Part shown: one piece after another, positions 25,101 to 35,770 of the stretch
Layout of the letters: the number at the start of each line of letters is the position of its first letter
How positions within the stretch are numbered: the first letter of the stretch is position 1
DNA from: Epichloe hybrida
Taxonomy: Eukaryota; Ascomycota; Sordariomycetes; Hypocreales; Clavicipitaceae
DNA length: 64,000 nucleotides
Assembly: GCA_019022495.1 (NCBI GenBank)
Contig: JAFEKR010000003.1
Coordinates: 1,736,001 to 1,800,000 of the forward strand
Direction of reading: 5' to 3'
Made by a program: the position numbers and the translations under genes
The notes under the pieces: generated by a model
What the model was told of the DNA's origin: nothing
Databases searched by the model: none
Seen by the model: the letters and a program-made list of their open reading frames with translations, nothing else

Positions 25101-25362
25101 GCTAAAGGTTTACTTTTATAGCTATTAGGGGTTTTAGGTTATAAGAGTCCCTTCTAATAGCAAAAGCCTTATTAGGGCTATCCTCTTTAATATATAGTTA
25201 AGTACTAAGGGTTATAGTTAAAAAGATCTTATAATTACCTCTTACTAGGTCTATAATAATCCCTATAAGATTATCTTACCTTATACCTTTTATTATAAGT
25301 AACTAAAGTAATATAAGGTTTATAAAGAAGGTTAGTTAATACTACGCATTTAATAATATAAG
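22150..25362 (-). pseudogene. Decayed Copia pol (integrase, RT, RNase H)
   Basis: Minus-strand translation between RIP stops shows the end of RNase H near 22200-22270 (GKAF..FR tail). The start of the Copia RT domain is at 23530-23880, with one surviving 95-codon open frame ending in SRLEVPLYIKILGLT and continuing past a stop as VFAYKLD and LGYL. Integrase-like sequence lies near 24700-25200. The normal order integrase-RT-RNase H runs right to left. It belongs either to the outermost element or to the element owning the LTR at 33428-33735. Confidence 0.75.
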
Positions 25363-25367
25363 GGTCT

Positions 25368-25625
25368 TGTTGATTCCTTCGGATCTTCATCGGTTCAATC
25401 GTGGCCAAAGACCGGACCGAATTATGAGTCTGGCGCGATGCACGCGATATGATTGGCTGCATTAATTCGCCACCCCCTTTTATGCCCTACATACGGATTT
25501 CGCTCACTTTCCTAGCATCTAGACTTTCCCTCTCTTCTCCCTCTTTCCTAGCTAATTAACTAACTATTATTAACTTTAATTTATATAGGATTTATTACCT
25601 ACGTAGGACCTTAGTGCATTTAACA
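25368..25625 (+). repeat. 5' LTR of nested Copia element
   Basis: 258 bp. The outer (left) 110 bp keep normal GC, and the inner end shows RIP (CCAACA has become TTAACA). Pairs with 31924-32181. Confidence 0.93.
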
Positions 25626-26259
25626 CTAATTAGTAGTTAACTTTATAATTATAGATAAGCTAGGTATTACAAGAAGAGACATTTTTATAGACACCACTGC
25701 TACTACCCCTTGTTATACTATAACGGTTATTATAGTAGAGAGGTATAACTATATAAGTATGCTAAAGGAAGAGACTAGAATCCTAGTTATAGGCTTGTTA
25801 GGCTTCTAAGGAATTAATCTATTAACCCTTAGGCTTAGGGATATAACTTTATTATATTTATCTAGGATATTATTATTAATTATTAATTTTATTATCTATT
25901 ACAAGAAAACTAACTAAATAACCAAATCTATTGCCGCAAGGCATTTATTTCAAACCTAACGTTAAATAACCTTAGCTAAGCTAGCTAACATATCTATAAC
26001 TTCTCTATAAATATTCCCTTTATCTAACAGACCTTTAATCTCTCCTTATAAGCATTTACTACTTATTTTTTACCCCCTTTATTATTAGTGCTATTCGCCC
26101 CGTACCTATTAGCAAGAAAGAGAGATTACCTCCTTCCCTTCTTTTCACAAAAAACAGGAAGTAGTAATTCCTATTATTCCCTTATTACTTTTCCTATTAT
26201 TTTCTAGTTACTTTTAGAACTTATGTTACTTTCTTTATCTCTATTAATTTATTCTTATT

Positions 26260-26421
26260 GCTGCTTTTGCTACTTCTACTGCTTTTTCTTCTATTTTTCC
26301 TGTTTTCGCAATCTTCTAATTTCATTGGAGCGATAACATCGCTGCTTTTGCTACTTCTACTGCTTTTTCTTCCGTTTTTCCTGTTTTCGCGATCTTCTAA
26401 TTTCATTAGAGTGATAACGCT
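26260..26421 (+). repeat. 81-bp tandem duplication in the nested Copia leader
   Basis: Two adjacent 81-bp units (26260-26340 and 26341-26421), each with GCTGCTTTTGCTACTTCTAC and, later, CTGTTTTCGC and CTTCTAATTTCATT. They differ at only a few positions and are less AT-shifted than the flanks. They lie between the primer-binding site and gag. On the minus strand they read as a Lys/Arg/Ser-rich peptide repeat, probably without meaning. Confidence 0.8.
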
Positions 26422-26499
26422 CCTGAAATACAAAAGAAAAACCTTATAATAGCAATAGGTAAACACAGAAGCTTAATTAGTAGCAAAAACAATAAATTA

Positions 26500-29400
26500 G
26501 TAACATTCCTTTTATAGTTAAAGATAGCAGAGGAATCTAGACTTTCCACAAGAGAAAGAGCTACTAGTAATAGCAAGGCTCTAATTATTACCCCTAAGAG
26601 ACCTTAAAGGCATAAATTACCCCTATGCCTTTAATAGCTTACTTACGAATTCTTATATAACTAGAAAGAATTTACTAAGCTAGATCTAGACACTACTACG
26701 TAGCTTAAGCTTAATAACTAAATTATAAGATTTATTAACCTTAGTAAGCATCAAGAATAGAGAGATAATAACCTATAGGAATTATTCTAAGAAGACTTTA
26801 AAGGCTAGTCTAAAGACACCTTTAAAAGGGCATCTAAGGATATTATTAGAGAATTACATAATTCTTTACAAAATCATAGTGTCCTTATTAAGTAAGGCCT
26901 AGGATATTTAATCCTAGTATTACTTAAGGAAGTGCTTTATTAAACCTTAATACCCCTTTAGTCATAGGAAAGATTATAAGAAAGACTATAATCTTCCGAA
27001 CCCCTAGAACCTTAATATTAATAGCCCCGATAACCTACCCTAGAAATTAACCTTCCCTAACCCTAGAGATTACTTAAACCCTTATAAGAACCCCTGTAAT
27101 AATCCCTATTATATTAATAGCTCTATCCGGACAATTATTATTAAGAATAACTAGTGGACTATTATTTATAATAAATTATGCCTTTATAGTAATTCCTCTC
27201 TAAAGATTAAATCATAAAGAAAATCTTAGAGCTTATAAAGATATATAAGGATAGTAACTACTATAGTAAAAAGCTATATAACTTCTTAACGCTAAAGATT
27301 ACGCTCTTTAAAAATAAGTGTAATAGAATTAACCTTCCTTAAACGTATTATTAGAAGGCTTTCCCTATTATATTAATAGGTAATACTAAGTAATACTACC
27401 TTAATTACCTCTTTAGGAATAACTATTCCTATAAAAAGATAATTACTTATATCTATTAGCGCTTTAAGATAGAAAGTAACTAGTAATTCTATTACTATAA
27501 GTAAAGTAGTATAATACTAAAGAGTATAATTAAGAAAAACCCTAATAAAAGCAAGCTTAAGTGCCTTAAGATTATATTATTAACCCTTAAGAAAATCTAT
27601 AGAGGCCTATACCTTACTAAGATAGTAAATACTAAACTCTATAAGCAGGCCTTAAATACTATAGCTAGTATGCCTAAATATTAGATAGTGAAATACATAT
27701 ACTCTATAGGCTTTGAAAGTCTTACTAGAGACCTCTGTAAGGTAATTACTATTGCGAAATTAAATAAGAAGTCCTCCTAATACCTTTAGTACTAATAAGA
27801 AGACCCTCTAGAGGCTATGTTTACTAATTATTAGTACGAATAATAATCCTATAGTAAAGGAAGCTATCACAGGTAAAGCCCTAGGCTAAGCACTAAGCGC
27901 TACTTTATGTGTAGTAAGAGTAGCTACTAGTCTTCTAATTACTTTACTAAAGAATATTAAAAGGAGAAAGACTACTAGTAGGCTAGTAAAACATATTATA
28001 CACCCCCTTTAAAGAAGAAATTCTAGGTATTCCTTACCTCCTATAAAGGGTAGGATAATAATAAGCCTAATAAAGGCTTAGGTTAGAATTAGAAATCATA
28101 TCTTTCAGCTTACATAAAAGCTAAAGATAATAATAATAATATAGAGAAGCTACTATTAATAGCATACCTAAGTATTACATAATTCTTCTACTCTAGATTA
28201 TAAACTAACTATAATACTACTAATATTAATATTCTCGTAACCCTAAATAATTAAGCCTTCTAACACGTATTCCTTAGGCAAGAGCTTTATAAGCTATAAG
28301 AGTGTAATAAAGGCTTAATTTACTATATCTCTAAAGAACGCTATTCTAAAGAGGTCTTTAGAGGGATTATACCTAATACTAGCGCTATAGGAAAGTTAAT
28401 TATAGGAGAGGCATAGGTAAAGGCTTTATTAAGATTAATGCCTTTATTAAAGGTAACCCCCTATAAACCCTAAATTATTATATTTAGCGCTAGATTAGTA
28501 GTTATAAGAGAAATCCTTTATATACCTATAGAACTTAGAGAGCTTAAATTCTATGTCCTTAACATAGCTACCCCCTTCCTCTTCTTAATTACTAATATAG
28601 ATAAGATACAAGTTAAGATTAATAACCTCGCTAACATGCTTATCTAAGGCAATAAGACTATACCTATTATGTAATAATAAGGCTATCCTTAGTAGTTACT
28701 AAAAGCAAGAGAAATAGTTACCTTCTACCTTTTAGAAGGAGATATCTATTAATTATATTATTAACTTAGTTACCCTTCCATTTAATAACTCATAAAGATC
28801 CTTCACTAAGCTAGTCACAAAGTTAAACGCTAGGTAATTAAGGAATTAACTAAAGTCTACTACTATTACTAGATATATAGAAAGGCCCCTAGTTAATTCA
28901 AGTTTATAATCAAAGATAACCACGAATTTAACTATAAGATTATTGTTAATATTATACAAATTAATAGCTAACTAGTGCTTTATATTATTAATTTAGCAAC
29001 CTTGTTCTAAGTAGCCTAATTCCTTAATCTAAAGAAGTAAAAGGCTTAAGACATCTAGGATATAATCCGCAAATATTAGATTAATACTTATCTCGGACCT
29101 CTAGAATAAATTATACATAACGCTAGCAATAACTTTACTTCCGCTAAGTTTAAGCACTATGCTTAACTAATATTAATTAAGACTAATAAAATACTAATTA
29201 AAGCCTACAATAGCATTAGAAAGGTTAAGAGATATTATAGACCTCTACGCTAAGCTTATAACATTATTATAGATATAATTAGGATAGAACTCACGCTGGA
29301 GTAACGCCTTTAAATAGCTATTAAAGTAATTAATAACTTTACAAGCCTAAATAGTATTATCCTAACCCTGCTAGTCTTTAGAGGCTACCTGCGAATAATA

Positions 29401-31720
29401 GATAAGTTATTACTAAGCGTCTTTATTATTTAATATGCTAAAGTAATTCATAAAGCTACTAATAAAGTCCGCTACTATCTAGCTTTATAGCAGGTCTATA
29501 ATACCCTTAAAGCCTAGAATAGCCCTAATATAGCGCCTATATATTAGCTACCCCTATAGGCTAATATATATATGTGAAGAGAGAAGGGTAGCTAGCATAG
29601 CCCTTATAAGCTGCTTGTTACTAATAGAGAGACCTATACTATTAACATGCCTTATAGCCTAGTAAAGTTTCGCTCTATAGTAGTAAAGCCTTACTATAAA
29701 GACCTGTGTATTATAGAGGGACTAGAGTAGTAGGAGATGGAGCCTAATAATATAGAGGAAGAAGTAATTATATAACTAACTGTTACTACTAAAAGAGATC
29801 CCCTAATAGAAGAAGGTAAAGAGCTATAGGCACTAGCTAAGAGAAAGTAAGGGAGACTAAGAAAGGCCCTTATAGTGTAATTTATAAGTGTGGGAGAGTC
29901 TAATAAAGAGGCTTATAAAGCCTAAAAGGCCCTAAGGGGAAGCTATTAAGTTAAAGACTTGTTACCACGCCCTAAAGGAACAAAAGTAAGGAAAAGAAAA
30001 CCTTATAGCCCTAAGAAGGACATTAGCCTAGTTTAGCTTTATATACTTATAAACAAAAATTAAGAGAAGGCCTTTATTTAAGAGGTTATAACTAGAGGGA
30101 TACTAAGTATAGTATTCCTTATAGTAAAGGAAGAGGCTAATTAGAACCTTACTCTTTAACTCTACTAAGAAGGGAAGATTATAACCCTAGGAAAACCCTT
30201 TGAGTAGTCTAATTAAGCTAAGATTAACGCTTTGTAAGCTTGTGATATGTTTAAATTCGTTAAGTTTGACCTAGTAAAGCACAGAGGTTATAAAATCTTT
30301 AATTCTTGTATGGTTAGAGAGATTAAAGGCAAAGGAACGGACTCGCTATACGAGAAATCTTGTCTTGTTATATAAGGCTATAATAACAAAGGAAAGGAAT
30401 TTATCCTAACGCAATTGCCGATAATTTAATAAGCAAGCTAACGACTTATCGTAGCTATTGCTCTATTATTAAGAAAAAGAGGCATTTACCTTTAGATTCG
30501 CGATATTATATAAGCTTACACTTAATCGCACATAGTGCTAATAAGGCTAATTATTGTAAGATTACCAAAGCAAATTACACATCTCTTTCTAGAAGGGACT
30601 ATAATTAAATTAATTAGACCTCTTTATAGGATTATAGAGGCTGGAACCTACTAGTAGGCAACGTACTTCTATTACTATAGGGATAACCTTAATATAATGA
30701 CTTTAACCTACGATCCCTACTTGTTAATTATAGCTCTAAATAATAAGAACCTCTTTAGTATTATTAGAATGCAAACCAATAATACATTAGGCCTAAGCGA
30801 TAATAACTTCTTCTGAAAAGAAGAGAAAGAGCTCTAGAAGGCTAATTTCATAGCCAAAGAGAAGCAATGATTAACCGCTAAGAATCCCCTTATCTTTAAT
30901 AGTTATATCTTAACCTAGAACACTAATAACTCGCTAATATTAACCTAAAAAGGCTAGAGTTAGAAGATTAAGGAAGTTAATCCCTAATCCCTAATAGCAA
31001 AGCAAGACTACGTGGAATAATAAGCCTAAGGAAGCTACATTATAACTATATATTAACTAGAAGCTTCCTATAACCTATTAATTATAGCTTAACACTAAGA
31101 ACCCTTTACTAAAGATATTACATGCCTTAATAAACGCCTTAAGTAGCAGATTAAGAATTAATAATATAGACTATAATATATCCCTTTGGTTCTTAAAGAG
31201 GCAAAGCTCTTTGTGTTCGTAGATAAATCGCTTGCTAACAATAAGGATTTAAGCTCATAGATTAGATACGTGATTGTGATTAGTAATAAGATAATATAAG
31301 ATAATAATACCTTTATTATGAAAGGTAATATTATTATATATAGCTTAATAAAGAGTAAGAGAGTTACTTATAGCGCGCTTACCTCTAAGTTATATAGTAT
31401 AGTTCAAGGCGTAGATATCGCCTACGCGATTTCTATAACTCTACATTAGATCACGAATTAATTAAAGATACCTCGGATTCCTACGATTCTCTATACTAAC
31501 TCTTTTTTGTTATATAAATACCTTATAAAGCTAGGAACCACAAAGGAGAAGAGACTAATAATTAATATTATAGCCCTTTATTAATTATATAAAAGGCATA
31601 AGATCTACGAAGTCAGATGGATTAACGGTAATGATAATCTAGCGGATGTAATAATAAAAGCATTGCTAAATTCATTACTTTCCTCTTTAATTAATTTAAA
31701 CGAATTAACGATTTGTGTTA
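26500..31720 (+). pseudogene. Decayed Copia gag-pol polyprotein
   Basis: Fragments can be read between RIP stops. A zinc-knuckle remnant (RYFMC..S then SSNYFTKE) is at about 27890-27970. An integrase C-terminal part near 29280-29720 contains VFRGYLRI, REKG and YTINMPYSLVKFRS. The RT at about 30240-31150 has REIKGKGTDSLYEKSCLVI, GYNNKGKEFILTQ and LPKQITHLFLEGTIIKLIRP. The RNase H at about 31200-31700 has FVDKSLANN and ends RWINGNDNLADVI. The order identifies Ty1/Copia. Stops replace Gln, Trp and Arg codons, as RIP produces. Confidence 0.85.
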
Positions 31721-31923
31721 AAGGATAGGTGAAGAGACCTATAATATTAGGAAACAGGAGCTTAGGCAAGGAATAATAAATTAATTTAATTAACTAATGC
31801 CACAATGGCTAATTAGAGCAGCGGATTCCTATTAAGGGATCCACTAGTGTACACTTTCCTTTAATCTAACTTTTATTACGTTTTTAAGCTCTTTAGCTAC
31901 GAAGGAAAAAGAGAGATTACTAG

Positions 31924-32181
31924 TGTTAATTCCTTCGGATTTTCATTGGTTTAATTATAGCTAAAGACTAGACCGAATTATGGGTCTAGCGCGATGCACG
32001 TAATATGATTGGCTGCATTAATTCGCCACCCCCTTTTGTGCCTCACATACGGATTTCGCTCACTTTCCTAGCATCTAGACTTTCCCTCTCTTCTCCCTCT
32101 TTCCTAGCTAATTAACTAACTATTATTGACTTTAATTTATACGGGATTTATTACCTGCGCAGGACCTTGGTGCATCCAACA
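31924..32181 (+). repeat. 3' LTR of nested Copia element
   Basis: 258 bp. The inner (left) part is RIP-mutated; the outer right end GTGCATCCAACA is intact, opposite to the 5' LTR. Confidence 0.93.
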
Positions 32182-33427
32182 GGTCTAGCTATTTATTAAT
32201 TTAATCTAGGCTATGCTAACACTGTAAGCCTTAGTGACTCCGTACCTAGCTTAGATACTTAGTTAATTACTGTAATCTAGGTTAATAAACTAGCGTTTAT
32301 TATTAAAGATATGTACTAAAGTACTGCTATTAAGTATTACTTATAAGTGCTCTTAGGCATAAAAAGCCTCTAAAGATAGCTCTGTAGTAATAAAGGTAGT
32401 ATTACCCTCTAGCTTACTTTCCTTTACTTCCTTAGCTTCCTTTATATTATGCTCCTTAAGCTATATATTATAAGCCTTTTTAACATTATTAGATTATTAA
32501 TTTATTACTTCTTTTGCCTTTTTTAATTAATTTTCCTTAATAGTCTAATTCTTAGGTAAGTAAAGCGTTTAATAGTTCTTTTAAGAGTCCTTTAACTTCT
32601 TAGCCTTATACTTATTATAATAAATGTAAAGTAGCTTCTTATAGTCTATTCTATAAAAGGTCTCTCCTTTCTATAAACTTATCCCTTAACTATTTATAGA
32701 AGTTATTACTAAATTCAGAGAATAGTATTCTTCTAAATAACCCTTACTCCTTATATTATTTAGTCTTTATAAGGATATAAAGACTAATTTCCTTAGGTAT
32801 TCTTATCTCTTTATATTTAGAACTTCCTATTTATTAAAGTAGTTTTTCTATAATATGTTATTAAAGCCTTATAGAGATATAGGGGTATAGGTTAGTATAG
32901 GTAGGGGTTTTTCCTTTATTAAGGTATTTATTACTATCTCCTGTTTTAATGCCTTCTATAGTATTATTATAGCTATTAGTCTTACTAGGAACTCTGAATT
33001 AACTAGAGGTCCTAGATAGTCTAGCTGTATCTAACATTCTAATTAATTAAGGGAGGCAGATCTTATAATGTAAAAAAAAAATATAACTATGATAATGTAA
33101 CGTGTTTTGGATATAAAGGATTGCGAGGCAAGGTAATTAACTTTAAATATGTGATAGAATATATAATAAAGAAAGACAAGGGGATAGCTTAGCTACTAGT
33201 GTTAAACCTTTCTTTATTATTTTAGAGTCCGTATAGATATAGATGTTAATACTAAAGTAAGAAGAGAGCTATATTATACCTTTCTGTTAGTATAACTTAT
33301 TATTAAACATAGCCCTCCTATTTCATAGGGCGAGTTATTATTAGGTAAGCTGCCTCTTCTAATTAACCTTGCTAATTTATAGTGTTTAAAGACTACATAG
33401 TTATCTATGAAGGTAACTACTAATTAG

Positions 33428-33735
33428 TGTTAGATTCACAGGGTATTAAATTTAATGTGTAATATAGTTATAAGCCTAAAGAATAGTATTATTATTAATT
33501 ATTTATTCTAGGCTATGTTGTCTGTTATTATAATTAATTAAGTTTTAGGAAAAGAGAGGTAAAAAGCTAGAAGTTATAATATATAAAGGGAAAGGGGTTG
33601 CGCGTTTGTGTCCCTACATTTCCTAGCTAATTAACGTGCTAGGTTATGGGTCATGTGTGGGGTCCGCGCGCGGCCTGAGCTTCTGCTAGGTAATTGCGGC
33701 TGCGACGCGCGATTGATATCACCTTTGTTCTAACA
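33428..33735 (-). repeat. Unpaired 308-bp LTR with adjacent primer-binding site
   Basis: The segment begins TGTTAG and ends CTAACA, with a RIP-free GC-rich right end from about 33600. Just left of it, read on the minus strand, is CTAATTAGTAGTTA, the same primer-binding-like sequence as next to the 5' LTRs of the two other Copia elements. The leader at 33280-33427 resembles 60960-61072 of block 2. So it is a 5' LTR in minus orientation. Flanking pentamers (ATTAG left, GTTAC right) do not match, and I find no second copy. Confidence 0.7.
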
Positions 33736-34276
33736 GTTACTACTAATTACTTATAACTCTAGATATTAACATTCTTAAGCGTATTTAAGGCCCTTTAGTC
33801 TAGTTTTCTAGTAAAGTGGTTAAAGCTATAATTACTACTTTTCTTATTACTAGAGTTCCTTTTCCTATTAGGATTAGTAGCTTAGGTAAGTAGTTAAGAG
33901 TTATTATTAAATTAGGATTAATAAAGACCTAAATCCTATCTTTAATAGCTCTTACCTTTATTATCTTAAACTATAGGTCCTAATAATAGGGTTCCTATAG
34001 CTTAACTACTAGCTTATAGCCTTAAGCAATGTTAGTTTCCTTAGATATCTTAATAATATCCTATGTTATTATTGTTATAATTTATTAAACTTTAACCTAC
34101 GTAGATTTTCCTTATTACTAGGGGTTACCTAATTATAATGTTAATAATTATAATTAAACCCTATTCTCTTACTAGGATATACTAAATTTAATAATTAATT
34201 AATTAGAATTAACTTAATAAAGGTATTAATTAGAAAGAAAGGTCTTTATATTATAAATACTAAATAATTACTACTA

Positions 34277-34509
34277 TATTAGACTAAGTAGCTAGGATTA
34301 GAAATAAAGGTATAGATTAAGTTACCTAACCTTATAAGAGAGCGCAAACTATGGTTTAAATAACTAAGTACCTATACTATAGGGTATGTAATCTGCCTAT
34401 ATAAACTATACTATATATTTACTAAAGGTCCGGAAAAGTAACTAGTCAGGTGGGTCCTAGTGTCCAAGTTGCCTGCATGCGGTTGAGCGCTTGCGGCGGG
34501 ATTCCAACA
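34277..34509 (-). repeat. Right LTR of block 1 outer element
   Basis: 233 bp, TATTAG (from TGTTGG) to CCAACA. The left part is RIP-mutated and the right end GC-normal, a mirror image of the partner at 21836-22068. In minus orientation this is the 5' LTR. Confidence 0.92.
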
Positions 34510-34514
34510 ATGTG

Positions 34515-35770
34515 CAAGAGGGCGGGGTGGGGCAAGGTTGAGTGTGGTGGCAAAAGGGGGCCCCTGTGCACAGAGTTCAGTGCTGCGTGGGCCGAGGGAG
34601 ATGGAGGCACTGACACTGACCGCTACAATGTATGTAATCTCAATAGTACATATGAATTCAACTTGGCCAGAAGCTCGACGTTGGTTCGACAGTGAGAATT
34701 GAAGCCCATTGGAGCCGTGCGCACCTCCATACTCAGGAAACTCTCCCTATTACTACGGATCAGTCTCCCTACGGAGCGCTAGGTATGCAAGGAACAGCTA
34801 ATCGTGCTAGTCGTGACACAAGGTATGTAGCGCGACTAGTGTTCCCTAGGTCTCGGTAGATATGTTGCCACATTCACGAACCCAGTCTTTGCAAATCTGG
34901 CTTCAATGTGCTTTTCCGAAGAATTACATGTTGTACATGCACATGTATGTACATGTAGAGTCGGTCTGATTTGGCGGTGGGGGGCCGGTGTCGCCCACTT
35001 GCGGCGCTTGCCAGGGGTTCCAGTGATTGCCAATCTCAAGCTGCCCAAACTCGCGTCGGCCGTTGTTTCCCAAATCAGACAAGGCGTGCTTCTTCACACT
35101 GTACTGCCTACCCAATCCATCGTACATCCCTCGGTTTATTTCTCTATAGTTGGAAGCCGGTCTGAGACTGGTGCGGTCCGTAGTGGTTGATGGATTCGCC
35201 CTAGTAACGAAACGAAAAGCCACCATGTACCAGAGTTATACGTGGTCAGATGCCAAGCGGGAGTGCTGGTCCCTGGATACATGAATGCAGATAGCACAAG
35301 GTGCGGATGATTTATGGAGCACGGTGTATACGTAACCACCCACCCATCCATGCATTCCTCCCTTCCGACCTGGTCGCACAACTCGAACTTTTAGTTTTCT
35401 GCTTTCCGTCACGACAACGCTGCATGACCTTCTCTCGCCTTTGGCGGATTCCATTCTTTTCGAGCCTCTTCTGTCGTCTTCTTCTGCTTCTAGTATTGCT
35501 GCGATAGCCCAAACCTCGCGGGCTTCGAGCGCATACGGCGAGTTGGATCCGAAGTTTCGGGACGCCATCCTCACGACAGCTTACCAGGGGGACCGAAGCC
35601 GCTTTGCCCGAATACCTGATTTTGCGAAACTCGAAATCAGCTTGCCACTACGACCAACATCTTCTTGGGATCACGACTAGCAGGCTGTCTGGTCCCTTCC
35701 CCACTCAACTGGACGGCTTTCGTGCCCACGGCTTTTCTTCCTTTTCTTTTACGATCTGCAACCCCAGGCA
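34515..35770. other. Intergenic region upstream of the DUF3405 gene
   Basis: Ordinary-GC DNA between the retrotransposon edge and the DUF3405 start codon. It holds an alternating ACATGTAC-rich patch near 34925-34955. Open frames of up to 112 codons have no support. The last few hundred bases are probably promoter and leader. Confidence 0.5.

Larger units (their letters stand above)
25368..32181 (+). mobile_element. Nested Copia LTR retrotransposon in block 1
   Basis: 6814 bp with 258-bp LTRs (25368-25625 and 31924-32181; TGTTGA...CCAACA) and the target duplication GGTCT at 25363-25367 and 32182-32186. It is inserted opposite to its host element. A primer-binding-like site CTAATTAGTAGTTA follows the 5' LTR at 25626-25639, and a purine tract (GAAGGAAAAAGAGAG) precedes the 3' LTR. 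Gag, integrase, RT and RNase H remnants run left to right. The coding part is full of RIP stops, so the element is dead. Confidence 0.93.
21836..34509 (-). mobile_element. AT-rich block 1: RIP-degraded Copia-type LTR retrotransposon (outermost)
   Basis: Two 233-bp direct repeats, each with TGTTGG...CCAACA ends (the inner ends decayed to TATTAG and CTAATA), delimit the whole AT-rich block. A 5-bp target duplication ATGTG lies at 21831-21835 and 34510-34514. The orientation is minus: a purine tract (AGGGGGATG on the minus strand) sits just inside the left LTR, and the reverse-transcriptase/RNase H remnants are at the left end. All differences between the two LTRs that I compared are C/T or G/A. 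Another Copia element and an unpaired LTR lie inside, so about 5-5.5 kb of the 12.7 kb is the original insertion. No intact gene remains. Confidence 0.9.

Noticed and set aside
21836..34509. Campbell-type integration of a circular element at a shared 230-bp sequence
   Set aside because: The mosaic RIP pattern first suggested a crossover, but the TGTTGG/CCAACA ends and the ATGTG target duplication show that the repeats are simply LTRs.
34660..34700. tRNA T-loop-like GGTTCGAC
   Set aside because: No matching stems, anticodon arm or D arm around it; no tRNA or rRNA gene was found anywhere in the window.
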